From the NCBI GenBank assembly GCA_900113425.1, contig FOZF01000001.1:412358-476357 (forward strand): a stretch of 64,000 nt of DNA, written 5' to 3'. Made by a program: the position numbers and the translations under genes. The stretch comes from Stenotrophomonas maltophilia (GTDB lineage Bacteria; Pseudomonadota; Gammaproteobacteria; Xanthomonadales; Xanthomonadaceae). The notes beneath the pieces are model-generated. The model did no database searches, was not told where the DNA came from, and saw nothing but the letters and a program-made list of their open reading frames with translations. Below, one piece after another: positions 44,454 through 52,872 of this stretch; position 1 is the stretch's first letter, and every line of letters starts with the position of its first letter.

Positions 44454-45920
44454 TCAGTCCGCTGATCGGGCCTTGTCTGCTTCATCGTTCCACGCGGCCA
44501 CACGGGCCCGGGTGTCGGCCAGCATCCGGTCCAGCGCTGCACGATCATGTACGTGGCCGCGCAGGATCACGCTGTCGATCTTCCCGGTGGCGGCGATGTC
44601 CTGCAGCGGATTGGCGGTGAGCAATACCAGGTCCGCGGCCTTGCCCTTGGCCACGCTGCCGTAGCGATCCATCTGCCCGAACCAGGCCGGGCCAGACCGC
44701 GTGGCCGCCGACAAGGCCTGCGGGGGCGTCAGCCCTTCCTTCACGAACAGCTGCAGTTCCTGGTGCAGTCCAATACCGGGATAGTTGAACGAATTGAGGA
44801 AACCGGCATCGGTGCCGGCAATGATCGTCACGCCCGCTTCCTGGAGCATCGGCAGCACCGCAGCCACCTGCCGGTACTGCGCATGCCGTGCCTGGATCTG
44901 CGCCGGCGTGGCCTTGGCCGCACGCTCCACGCGCCACTGGTAGGTGGCACGCAGGCCTGGGCCGATGTAGGCCAGATACGGGTCGTGGGCATGATCGTCC
45001 TGGTCGAGGAAGTCGAGAATGCGTCCGCCGTTGAGTGTGGGCGTCACGAACACGCCTCGGCGGGCGAAATCGCGATACGCGCGCATCGCGGTGTCACGGT
45101 CGAAACTGGCATCGAGCTGCCGGTTGGCTTCCGCACGGTCGATACGCCCGGCGCCGAAATCGGCTGCAATCCGCGCCTCATCCCTGCTGCCCGCCTTGAA
45201 CGCATAGTCCAGGTGCTCGATCGACGCCAGGCCGGCATCGACGGCCTGCTCCACGGTCAGTGCCATCGGGATATGGCCCGAGGCCCTGAGCCCTGCCTTG
45301 CGCGCGGCGGCGGCCGAGTACAGGAACAGTTCCGGTGTCAGCGTACTGTCCGTGATCTTGACGAAGTCGACCTTGTCGCGCTGCAGGCGCGTGATCGCCT
45401 GATCGGCATCGGCGCGGCTGCCGACTTCGATCGTCCCCTTCCATACCGGCTTGATGCCTTCGATCTTGGCGCCGGAGCTGAGCAGGCGTGGACCGAACAA
45501 TGTGCCGGCGGCGATCTCGCCACGCCATTGCAGCACCTGCTGCGGCAGATCACCCGAGCAGTCGCGCACGGTGGTGATGCCATGGGCGATGTACAGCGGC
45601 AGCAGTGCCTTGTTCTCTTCGATCAGCGCAGGGCCTCCGCCGAAGTGCACGTGCATGTCCCACAGTCCCGGAATCAGGTACTTCCCCTGCGCATCCAGCT
45701 GCCGGTCCGTGCGCCACTGGCCCTCCAGCCCTGCATCAGGGCCGACCGCAACAATCGTCTCGCCGCGGATCACCACACTCTGCCCCGGCAGGGTGCGGGC
45801 GTGCTCCACATCGACCACGGTGGCATTGCGGATCAGCAGATCGGCACGTTCGGCCGCGGCTGCGGACAGCGGTGCGCAGGCGAACAGCAGAGCAAGGGAC
45901 AACGGATGGAAACAGAACAT
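44454..45920 (-). CDS. Exported amidohydrolase (imidazolonepropionase-like)
   Basis: A 488-residue metal-dependent hydrolase with a signal peptide (LSLALLFACAPLSAAAA). Metal ligands are visible: HVHFG after LIPGLWDM, Lys in VDFVKITDS, His in SGHIP, His in IEHLDYAF and the catalytic Asp in IAGTDAGF. The family includes periplasmic peptidase- or prolidase-like enzymes; the substrate is not evident. I chose the ATG at 45920 because AGG lies nine bases before it; the ATG at 45929 is possible. It lies 50 bp behind the ankyrin gene and may be co-transcribed. Confidence 0.87.
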   Translation of the reverse strand: MFCFHPLSLALLFACAPLSAAAAERADLLIRNATVVDVEHARTLPGQSVVIRGETIVAVGPDAGLEGQWRTDRQLDAQGKYLIPGLWDMHVHFGGGPALIEENKALLPLYIAHGITTVRDCSGDLPQQVLQWRGEIAAGTLFGPRLLSSGAKIEGIKPVWKGTIEVGSRADADQAITRLQRDKVDFVKITDSTLTPELFLYSAAAARKAGLRASGHIPMALTVEQAVDAGLASIEHLDYAFKAGSRDEARIAADFGAGRIDRAEANRQLDASFDRDTAMRAYRDFARRGVFVTPTLNGGRILDFLDQDDHAHDPYLAYIGPGLRATYQWRVERAAKATPAQIQARHAQYRQVAAVLPMLQEAGVTIIAGTDAGFLNSFNYPGIGLHQELQLFVKEGLTPPQALSAATRSGPAWFGQMDRYGSVAKGKAADLVLLTANPLQDIAATGKIDSVILRGHVHDRAALDRMLADTRARVAAWNDEADKARSAD

Positions 45921-45972
45921 GGACAGCATCCTGATGGGCACGGCCAGCGTGCGGAATGGAAGGGAGCAGATA

Positions 45973-46677
45973 TCAGCGTGTCGCGCCATGCTGGCGCAGC
46001 AGGGTTTCGATCGCAGCCTGGCCGCGCTGGCGCGCGTGAGCCAGCGGCGTCACGCCCTCGCCGTCGGCCAGCTCCGGATCGGCGCCCGCTTCGAGCAGCA
46101 GCTGCACGATCTGCGTGTGGCGCGGCCCTCCGTCGCCGAGCAGGATCGCCTCCAGCAGCGCCGTCCACTGCAGTCGATTGACGTGGTCCACTGCCACGCC
46201 CGCACGCAGCAGCATGCGCACCGTGGCGACGTGGCCACGCTCGGCGGCGGGAATCAGGGCGGTGCCGCCATAGCGGTTGGTGCTGCGCAGGTCGGCACCA
46301 TGGCTCAGGGTCAAGGCCAGGATCCCGTCCAGTCCGCGCGCACCGGCGTACAGGTAGGCACTGTCCTGCAGCCTGTCCTTGGCGTTGACATCGGCCCCCG
46401 CCTCGATCAGCACGCGCGCCGCGTCCACGCGGTTGCCATGGGTCGCCAGCAGCAGCGCGGTGCGGCCCTGCGCGTCGCGCGCTTCCAAGGCCGCGCCATC
46501 GGCCAGTGCCTGGCGCACCGCTCCGGCATCGCCGCGGCTGGCGACCTCCCGCAACCGCGCGTCGGCCTGGCCGGACGGGTCCGCGGCACAGGCCGGAAGT
46601 GCCACGGCCAGCAGGCACAGCAGAAGCGCGCGCCGTGAGGGCGCAGCCCAGCGCAGACAGCGGTGTTGCAGGTACAT
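45973..46677 (-). CDS. Exported ankyrin-repeat protein
   Basis: A 234-residue protein with a signal ending in LPAC (possible lipobox). About five ankyrin repeats follow, for example AQGRTALLLATHGNRVDAARVLIEAGADVNAKD and YGGTALIPAAERGHVATVRMLLRAG, each split here by several residues. Ankyrin repeats bind other proteins; such periplasmic forms often accompany enzymes encoded next door. GGAGGG lies seven bases before the ATG at 46677. It is divergent from the broken LysR gene and upstream of the amidohydrolase. Confidence 0.87.
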   Translation of the reverse strand: MYLQHRCLRWAAPSRRALLLCLLAVALPACAADPSGQADARLREVASRGDAGAVRQALADGAALEARDAQGRTALLLATHGNRVDAARVLIEAGADVNAKDRLQDSAYLYAGARGLDGILALTLSHGADLRSTNRYGGTALIPAAERGHVATVRMLLRAGVAVDHVNRLQWTALLEAILLGDGGPRHTQIVQLLLEAGADPELADGEGVTPLAHARQRGQAAIETLLRQHGATR

Positions 46678-46770
46678 GATGAACCCTCCGGAATCAGTCG
46701 GCCGGACGTTTGCCGGTACCTTGGCCGCATGGTAGAAGTCGCCACGGGTATCCAGAAATGAAATGTTCAA

Positions 46771-47651
46771 ATGCAAGAAAGTTCGAAATCGAATAGGTCA
46801 CTGTTCGAACTGGACCTGCTGCGGGCCCTGGTGATGGTGGCCGACTGCGGCAGCTTCACCACTGCGGCCACCCGCCTGCACTCGACCCAGTCCACGGTCA
46901 GCCAGAAGGTGCGTCGTCTGGAAGAGCTGGCCGGTCATCGCCTGCTCGAGCGTGGCCATCGCGATGTGCAGCCCACCGACGCCGGCCACACGCTGCTGGG
47001 CTATGCCCGGCGCATGCTCGACCTGAACGAGGAAATGGCGCAGGCATTGGCAGGCGCCACGGTCGAGACAGCGGTCCGCATCGGCGTGCCCGAGGACTTC
47101 GTTAACGCGCAGACCACGCGCATGCTGGCCGCTTTCAGCCGCCGCCATCCGCAGGTGAAGCTGGAGATCAGCAGCGGCCTCAGCCGCGATCTGGCCCATG
47201 GCTTCGACCATGGCGAACTGGATCTGGTCCTGGTCAAGCAGCGCCGCAACAGCCGCCAGGCCGTGCATTGCCGGCGTGAACCCATGCACTGGATCGACAG
47301 CCTGCGCAGTGGCTGCCTGCTGCAGGAGCCCCTGCCGCTGGTGACCTTCCCGCCGCGCGGACTGTACCGCGACGAAATGATCCAGGCGGTCGAAGCACTC
47401 GGCCTGCGCTGGCGCATCGCCTTCACCAGTTCATCGCTCAGCGGCATCAAGGGGCGGTTGCCGATGGCATCGGCATCAGCCTGCTGCCGCGCCGGGCAGT
47501 GGGCCGCGGACACCGCATCATCGACGGCGAACGGAACCTGCCGGTGATCGACAACTACGAGATCGGGCTGCTGCACCGTGGCGACGCCGATGATGCCGTG
47601 CGTGCGCTGGCCAGCGAGCTGTGGCAGCAGGTGCAGCGCGAGCCGGTATGA
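46771..47651 (+). pseudogene. Frameshifted LysR-family regulator
   Basis: The first 228 codons encode a clear LysR protein (winged helix ADCGSFTTAATRLHSTQSTVSQK). At the four-G run 47451-47454 the frame leaves the family. Adding one G restores AVADGIGISLLPRRAV and a continuation to a stop at 47649-47651, giving about 293 residues, the normal LysR length. As read, the product would end at 47547 with an unrelated tail. Either the gene is inactivated or the base run is a sequencing error. It is divergent from the ankyrin gene. Confidence 0.85.
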
Positions 47652-47750
47652 GCCCGTTCGATGAATATCGCCGGGTGCAGGGGCGCGGCGGGTGCGCCGT
47701 ACACAGCGCTGAACGGGTACCATAGACACCTGTTTCCGCTGTGATGCCGC

Positions 47751-48392
47751 ATGGGCCCGTCCGACCGCCACGATCGTATCCGCCGCTGGCAGGCCGCTTC
47801 ACTGCTTGCCGCCGCGCCGATCGCCAGCCTGTCCGCCAGCGATGCCGTCGGCGCTCCGCCGCCGCAGGCACCGCCTGGCCAGCAGCGGATCGCCCCGGCG
47901 GCGCTGGTCGAACGGCTGCATCAGCGGGTGCTGTCCGGGCAGAGCGCCACGGCCACGCTGGAAAGCTGGTGTGCCGAACACGGCCTGGCCCAGCAGGCCC
48001 GCGTCCGCGCGGTGCGCATCCATGGCGATGACAAGCAGGCACCGGCCGAGGTACTGCAGGCACTGGGCGCCGACTCCAGCGCCGCGCTGCGCTACCGCCG
48101 CGTGCAGCTGGTGTGCGGGAACCGCGTGCTGTCCGAGGCAGACAACTGGTACCTGCCCGGCCATCTCAGTGCGGCGATGAACCAGGTGCTGGACAGCACC
48201 GACGAGCCTTTCGGCCGCGTGGTCGGGCCGCTGGGCTTCCAGCGCGAGACCGAAACCGACCAGACCTTCTGGCCCCCCCGTGGCGAGGGCGACCACGGCA
48301 TCATCCTGGAGGTACGCGCCTTGCTGCGCGACCGCCAGCAGCAACCTTTCAGCTACGTCATCGAATCCTATCTGGTGCAGGCGTTGCCGTAA
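47751..48392 (+). CDS. Exported protein, possibly chorismate-lyase-like
   Basis: A 213-residue protein. An N-terminal signal-like segment (ASLLAAAPIASLSA) is followed by a Pro-rich stretch. The C-terminal half contains VLSEADNWYLPGHLSAAMNQ and DEPFGRVVGPLGFQR, which recall the chorismate lyase/UTRA fold (ligand-binding Arg and Glu residues in that region). The similarity is judged by eye, and enzymatic function is unproven. It stands alone, about 100 bp after the LysR pseudogene. Confidence 0.65.
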   Translation: MGPSDRHDRIRRWQAASLLAAAPIASLSASDAVGAPPPQAPPGQQRIAPAALVERLHQRVLSGQSATATLESWCAEHGLAQQARVRAVRIHGDDKQAPAEVLQALGADSSAALRYRRVQLVCGNRVLSEADNWYLPGHLSAAMNQVLDSTDEPFGRVVGPLGFQRETETDQTFWPPRGEGDHGIILEVRALLRDRQQQPFSYVIESYLVQALP

Positions 48393-48400
48393 GCGTGATT

Positions 48401-48490
48401 GGGGGCGGCTGTGACGACTGTCCGCGCGTGGTGAAGGCATCAAGCGACGCCTCTCCGCTCGCCGCAGATGCGAGTCGAAGAGGCGCCCCC
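48401..48490. terminator. Nested inverted repeats between convergent genes
   Basis: GGGGGCG (48401-48407) pairs with CGCCCCC (48484-48490), and within it CGCCTCT (48448-48454) pairs with AGAGGCG (48479-48485). The two pairings overlap by two bases, so they would be alternatives. The stretch lies between the stops at 48392 and 48502 and could serve as a terminator. No T-tract is present. Confidence 0.3.
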
Positions 48491-48501
48491 ACCTGCGCTG
48501 C

Positions 48502-51228
48502 TCAGTTGAAGCGGTAATCCATCTCCACCCAGAACTGGCGGCCATAGGGGTCGTAGTTGCCGACCGGATAGAACGGCCAGCCCCCCCCGTTGCGGTCCGC
48601 CGGCGGCCGGCTGTTGCGCAGGTTGTTGACGATGACACCCAGCGACAGGTTGTCGCCGAAGCTGCGGAACACGCTCGCGTTGTACGTCATGTACGGTCCG
48701 ATGCGGCCGCTGCCGTCGCTCTTCGGCAGCGAGCCATAACGGTTGCCGTACACCGTCGCGGTCCAGTCACCGCGGTTCCAGGTCACGCTGCCGTTGACCT
48801 TGCTGCGCCACTGCCAGTCGTCGAGGGAATTGCGGATGTCACGCACCTCGTCATCGGCGAACTGCCGGTACTCATGCTCGAGCACGACGGTGTAGGCCAG
48901 ACGCGTGGTGAAGCGCCCCGCCCGCCCGGCATCGAAACGCCAGTTGCCCTTCAGATCGATGCCGCGCACGGATTCGGATGCCGCGTTGATCGGATTGATC
49001 AGCACCCGGGTGACCTGGTCCGGCTGCACCGCCGCAGTGGAAGGATTGCGGATCACGCGGGCCAGCGCGTCCTGGCACAGCGGCGAACCGATATCGCGCA
49101 CTTCACCGCCCAGGGTGCGGCCGAGGCGGCAATCGGCTTCGTCGCGCAGGATGCGGCTGCTGTCGAGATTGGTCACCTCGTTGTCGATGCGGATGTCGTA
49201 GTAGTCCGCACTGAAGTCCAGGCTTGCCAGCGGCGACCAGACCACACCGAAGCCGTACGACTTGGCGGTTTCCGGTTGCAGCTGCGGATTGGCGCGGTTG
49301 CTGAAGTCGATGGACAGCCCGTTGAAGTCGCAGTCGTCATACGGCTGACCGGCGGTACGGCAACGCCAGTAATCGGTCATGCCCGGGTTGTAGCCGCGGG
49401 TTTCAGTGGCGAACACGTAGTTCATGTCCGGCGCACGGAAACTGGTGGCGGCCGTGCCACGGATCAACAGGCTGTCCAGCGGGCGGAACTCCACGCCGAA
49501 GCTCCACGTCGCCTTGCCGATGTGTTCGCCTGCGGCCCGGTACTGATCGTAGCGGCCCGCCAGCGTGGTGGTCAGGCGCGGCAGCAACGGCAGCTGCAGT
49601 TCGGCGCCCACCGCATAGCGATCACGCTCTCCTCCTGCGCCGACGCCGGCACTGGTGTTCCAGAACTCTCCGGTTCCCAGCCGCGGGTCTGGTCGGTTGC
49701 GATACCCCTGGCTGCCGGCCTCGACCACGGCCGCCAGCGCCGCGTCTCCTCCGGGCAGTTCGAACAGGCGGCCGTTGACGCTGGCGCTGAAGGTCTGCAG
49801 CCACGCCGCATTGCGGCTTTCCTGGTAACCGGACAACTGCCCGTACTCGTCCGGCGTCAGCGGCTGGTAAAGCCGTGCCGGATCCGGCGCGTAGACCTCC
49901 ACCCCGTCGCGCACGCCCAGCGTGGGGCCGAGCAGGTATTCGTTGATTCCCGCCAGCAGCACCGGCCGCCGCGTCCGGTTCTCGTAGCGCGAGCGGCTGT
50001 AGACGGCCTCGTAGTCCCAGTCGCTGTCACCCAGCTGGCCGCGTACACCGACGTTGAACGACCACGACTTTTCCAGGAAGCGATTGGCGTTGCGCGGCAG
50101 GCCGCCCACCTCTTCCGGTGCGAACCGGCGATACCAGCTTTCCAGTTCACCACTGTTCTGGTTGTAGAAGTAATTGCGTGCGGACGTCCACGTCGGGGCA
50201 CGGGTGTTGTTGTAGATGGTGGCACTGCCCACGGCCAGGTCGGCGAACAGATCGGTCCGTTCGTCCAGGTGGAAGGTCAGCAGGCCATAGCCATCGAGGT
50301 TGCGCTTTTCAGTCTGCACGGTCCAGTAGCTGGCGGCGGCCTCGTTGCTGCCGCAGTAACTGCCCAGGCGCGGATTGGTAGCGCGGAACACGCTCCCGCC
50401 GTAGATCCCGGAAGCGGCATCGCAGCCCTCACTGCCCGGGTCGATGTTCCTGCCGGTGGCTGCATTGCGCCGATAGGCGATGGCCGTGGCCTGCGGGACC
50501 GTGCCACGCGGATCATCGTCCAGCGAGTCCATGAAATCGCGCTGGCGTGCGTGGATGGCCTTGCGGATTCCCAGCTCGAAGCCGAACACGCCTTCCCATC
50601 GCTCACCGGCGCCACCTCCCACCACCTGCACGCGCTGGTTGTCTCCCCCGCCCTGCTCGGTACCGCCGGCACGAACGTTGATGTCCACGCCGTCGTAGCG
50701 CTCCTTGAGAATGATGTTGACCACGCCGGCGATGGCGTCGGAACCGTACACCGCCGAAGCACCGCCGGCGAGCACTTCGATGCGTTCGATGAGCGCACTG
50801 GGAATGTTGGCCAGGTTCACCACGTTGACCGAGCCTTCGTAGGCCAGCGGGTAGTCGGACTGGCGACGACCGTTGACCAGCACCAGCGTGCGGTTCGGCC
50901 CCAACCCGCGCAGATTGATGGTGTTGGCGGCCGGAGTGAAGGTATTGCCGTAATCCTCGCCCTGCACGTTGCCGGTGTTCTCGGTCAGCGCACTCAGTGC
51001 GTCGAATGCATTGCGGTAGCCCTGTGCGTCGATCTGCTCCCGGCTGATCACGGTCACCGGCGACGGCCCTTCAACGCTGGCGCGCGGGATGCGCGAACCG
51101 GTGACCTTCACTTCCTGCAGCGATGTAGGTGCGCTTTCCTGCGCGAAGGCGGGCAACGAGGCCAGCATCAGGGACGACAGCGCGAGCACCAGCGGACGAT
51201 GGCGCAGCGCCTGGGGAGAGGCGGACAT
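48502..51228 (-). CDS. TonB-dependent outer-membrane receptor
   Basis: A 908-residue receptor with a signal peptide (ALSSLMLASLPAFA), then a TonB-box-like/plug start (LQEVKVTGSRIPRASVEGPSP). The plug domain has INLRGLGPNRTLVLVNGRR and SDAIAGVVNIILK, and the long beta-barrel ends in an aromatic-flanked C-terminus (FWVEMDYRFN). The substrate is unknown; the SRIPR-type plug is common in Xanthomonadaceae receptors for carbohydrates or peptides. AGGAAGCC precedes the ATG at 51228. No regulatory sigma/anti-sigma pair is adjacent. Confidence 0.93.
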   Translation of the reverse strand: MSASPQALRHRPLVLALSSLMLASLPAFAQESAPTSLQEVKVTGSRIPRASVEGPSPVTVISREQIDAQGYRNAFDALSALTENTGNVQGEDYGNTFTPAANTINLRGLGPNRTLVLVNGRRQSDYPLAYEGSVNVVNLANIPSALIERIEVLAGGASAVYGSDAIAGVVNIILKERYDGVDINVRAGGTEQGGGDNQRVQVVGGGAGERWEGVFGFELGIRKAIHARQRDFMDSLDDDPRGTVPQATAIAYRRNAATGRNIDPGSEGCDAASGIYGGSVFRATNPRLGSYCGSNEAAASYWTVQTEKRNLDGYGLLTFHLDERTDLFADLAVGSATIYNNTRAPTWTSARNYFYNQNSGELESWYRRFAPEEVGGLPRNANRFLEKSWSFNVGVRGQLGDSDWDYEAVYSRSRYENRTRRPVLLAGINEYLLGPTLGVRDGVEVYAPDPARLYQPLTPDEYGQLSGYQESRNAAWLQTFSASVNGRLFELPGGDAALAAVVEAGSQGYRNRPDPRLGTGEFWNTSAGVGAGGERDRYAVGAELQLPLLPRLTTTLAGRYDQYRAAGEHIGKATWSFGVEFRPLDSLLIRGTAATSFRAPDMNYVFATETRGYNPGMTDYWRCRTAGQPYDDCDFNGLSIDFSNRANPQLQPETAKSYGFGVVWSPLASLDFSADYYDIRIDNEVTNLDSSRILRDEADCRLGRTLGGEVRDIGSPLCQDALARVIRNPSTAAVQPDQVTRVLINPINAASESVRGIDLKGNWRFDAGRAGRFTTRLAYTVVLEHEYRQFADDEVRDIRNSLDDWQWRSKVNGSVTWNRGDWTATVYGNRYGSLPKSDGSGRIGPYMTYNASVFRSFGDNLSLGVIVNNLRNSRPPADRNGGGWPFYPVGNYDPYGRQFWVEMDYRFN

Positions 51229-51300
51229 GGGCTTCCTGGGGGAGTTGGACGGTTGGACGGGACGCGGCGGCCTGTGCACGCATAACGATCCCGTAACGAA

Positions 51301-51344
51301 AGTGTCCCGAACGGACAGTTTCAGCGGAAATGATCAGGCCTGAT
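51301..51344. promoter_or_regulatory. Two palindromes upstream of the TonB receptor
   Basis: On the minus strand ACTGTCCGTTCGGGACACT (51301-51319) is an imperfect inverted repeat. ATCAGGCCTGAT (51333-51344) is a perfect 12-bp palindrome. Both lie 70-120 bp before the receptor start and may be operators. Confidence 0.35.
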
Positions 51345-51445
51345 GGGCTTATGCCGGAACCTGATAAGTCGCGCCGGGTACCCCCAAAGCGCCTTTTACA
51401 ACATTCTTGATGGTGTGGCGGCGCATGTACGGGCATCGTCAAGCC

Positions 51446-52042
51446 ATGACGACCTGTTCCTTCGGCCTTCCGATTCCGCCGCTCCGCCCCGTGCTGCGCC
51501 AACACCTTGTTCAGCTGCAGGCGGCCCCGATCACCCTGCGCCTGTTCAACCGCGCCGATCTGCCACGCTGGCGCGCCTTCGACGATCGAAGGAGCCGCGG
51601 CATCCTCCGCCAGTCCGGAGTGGACGAGGAAGCCCGCTTCCTGGCGGGCGTCCACCGTTCGCGCCTGCAGCAGGACAACGACCAGCTGCTGCTGGGCGTG
51701 TTCGATGACCGGCACGGCATGCTGCATGATCAACTGCAGATCCAGCTGCACTCCGCCCACGCCCGTTGCGCCGAGCTGCGTTCGATGCAGCACAGCCACG
51801 AGCATCCCGCCCAGGCGTTGCAGGCGCTGTGCCCCTTCCTGTTCGACCAGGTCGGACTGCATCGCGTGTTCACCCTGCTTCCAGTGGCCAGCAACACGCC
51901 TTTCGTCGATGCACTGCGCGCGGTGGGATTCGAGCACGAAGGCCTGCTGCGTGATCACCATCTGGATATCGATGGCTGGCAGGACCGCCAACTGCTGGCC
52001 TTGACCGCCCCACGATGGCGGCAACAGGTCCGCCCGGACTAG
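51446..52042 (+). CDS. GNAT-family N-acetyltransferase
   Basis: A 198-residue protein matching the RimJ/RimL-like acetyltransferase pattern: ITLRLFNRADLPRWRAF near the N-terminus and FDQVGLHRVFTLLPVASNTPFVDALRAVGFEHEGLLRDH near the C-terminus, split here over several conserved blocks. The usual acetyl-CoA loop (Q/RxxGxG/A) is not obvious, so activity is uncertain. Start choice is difficult: no strong ribosome site precedes 51446, and ATGs at 51410 and 51425 also exist in frame. It is convergent with the next gene, overlapping by four bases. Confidence 0.7.
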   Translation: MTTCSFGLPIPPLRPVLRQHLVQLQAAPITLRLFNRADLPRWRAFDDRRSRGILRQSGVDEEARFLAGVHRSRLQQDNDQLLLGVFDDRHGMLHDQLQIQLHSAHARCAELRSMQHSHEHPAQALQALCPFLFDQVGLHRVFTLLPVASNTPFVDALRAVGFEHEGLLRDHHLDIDGWQDRQLLALTAPRWRQQVRPD

Positions 52043-52824
52043 CGGACCCGCTCCAGCGCCGCATCCGCCCCGGTCAGTACCGAGCATGCATGGTCCTGCA
52101 GCTCCTCGCCACTGGCCTCGTTGCCGGTCGCCGGATCCAGGCGGGTCGCCAGCAGAATGAAGCCGGGGCCCCCCAGCACATTCTCGCGGCCTGCCACCAC
52201 CAGGCTCCACTGGCCGACGTCAGGCAGCCCGCTCAGGTCATAGGCGAGCAGATTCAATGGATTGGCACGCAGTTCTGCTCCCGGCAGCATGCGCGCAAGG
52301 TAACGATGGCCACGCAGCGGCACGGGCAACGCCGCCCATTGCATTCCGACCGCCGGGGCGTGTGCGTCCAGCGCCTGCAGCACATCCGCCCGCAGGCAGT
52401 CGATGTGGATGTGAAGCTGATGCTGGGAACGGCCGTGCGGCGAGTTCAGTGCAAGGCTTGCGACACCGCGCGGCAGGGGGCGGCCCAGCGCCTGTTCGGT
52501 ATGCTCGCGGGCCTGCCAGGCGGCCGCGAAGTAGTTCGGCGCACCGCGCTGGTACAGCGCAGCGCTCTCGATGCCACTGACCTTGTCCAGTGGCATCAGC
52601 AGGAACTGGTAGTCGCCATGGGCGTCCTTGATCAGCACATCGCGGCGGGCTGCGGTGGCGTCTCGCTGCAGGCAGGCGCCACGCGGCGCATCGGCACCAC
52701 GGCAATCGCGCTCGATCAGCCTCCACAGCGCATCCGACGGGACGGGAGCAGGCGCAGGCGCGCTGGCGCAGGCCGCCAGCAGCGAACAGGACAACAACAG
52801 GATCAGGCGGGTCACGGGTCTCAC
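52039..52824 (-). CDS. cdh: CDP-diacylglycerol diphosphatase-like lipoprotein
   Basis: A 261-residue protein with a lipobox-like signal (LLAAC). Conserved blocks are DVLIKDAHGDYQFLLMPLDK, APNYFAAAWQAREH and LNSPHGRSQHQLHIHIDC, the HIT-like His motif of CDP-diacylglycerol pyrophosphatases, which hydrolyse CDP-diacylglycerol to phosphatidate and CMP. The start must be non-ATG; GTG at 52824 or 52815 fits the signal peptide. It lies about 50 bp downstream of the Tle1-type gene on the same strand, though a functional link is only suggested by position. Confidence 0.82.
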   Translation of the reverse strand: MRPVTRLILLLSCSLLAACASAPAPAPVPSDALWRLIERDCRGADAPRGACLQRDATAARRDVLIKDAHGDYQFLLMPLDKVSGIESAALYQRGAPNYFAAAWQAREHTEQALGRPLPRGVASLALNSPHGRSQHQLHIHIDCLRADVLQALDAHAPAVGMQWAALPVPLRGHRYLARMLPGAELRANPLNLLAYDLSGLPDVGQWSLVVAGRENVLGGPGFILLATRLDPATGNEASGEELQDHACSVLTGADAALERVR

Positions 52825-52872
52825 AATCGACGGCACGGCCAAGGGCCGCGCCGGCCAGTGTACCCTGCCCCC

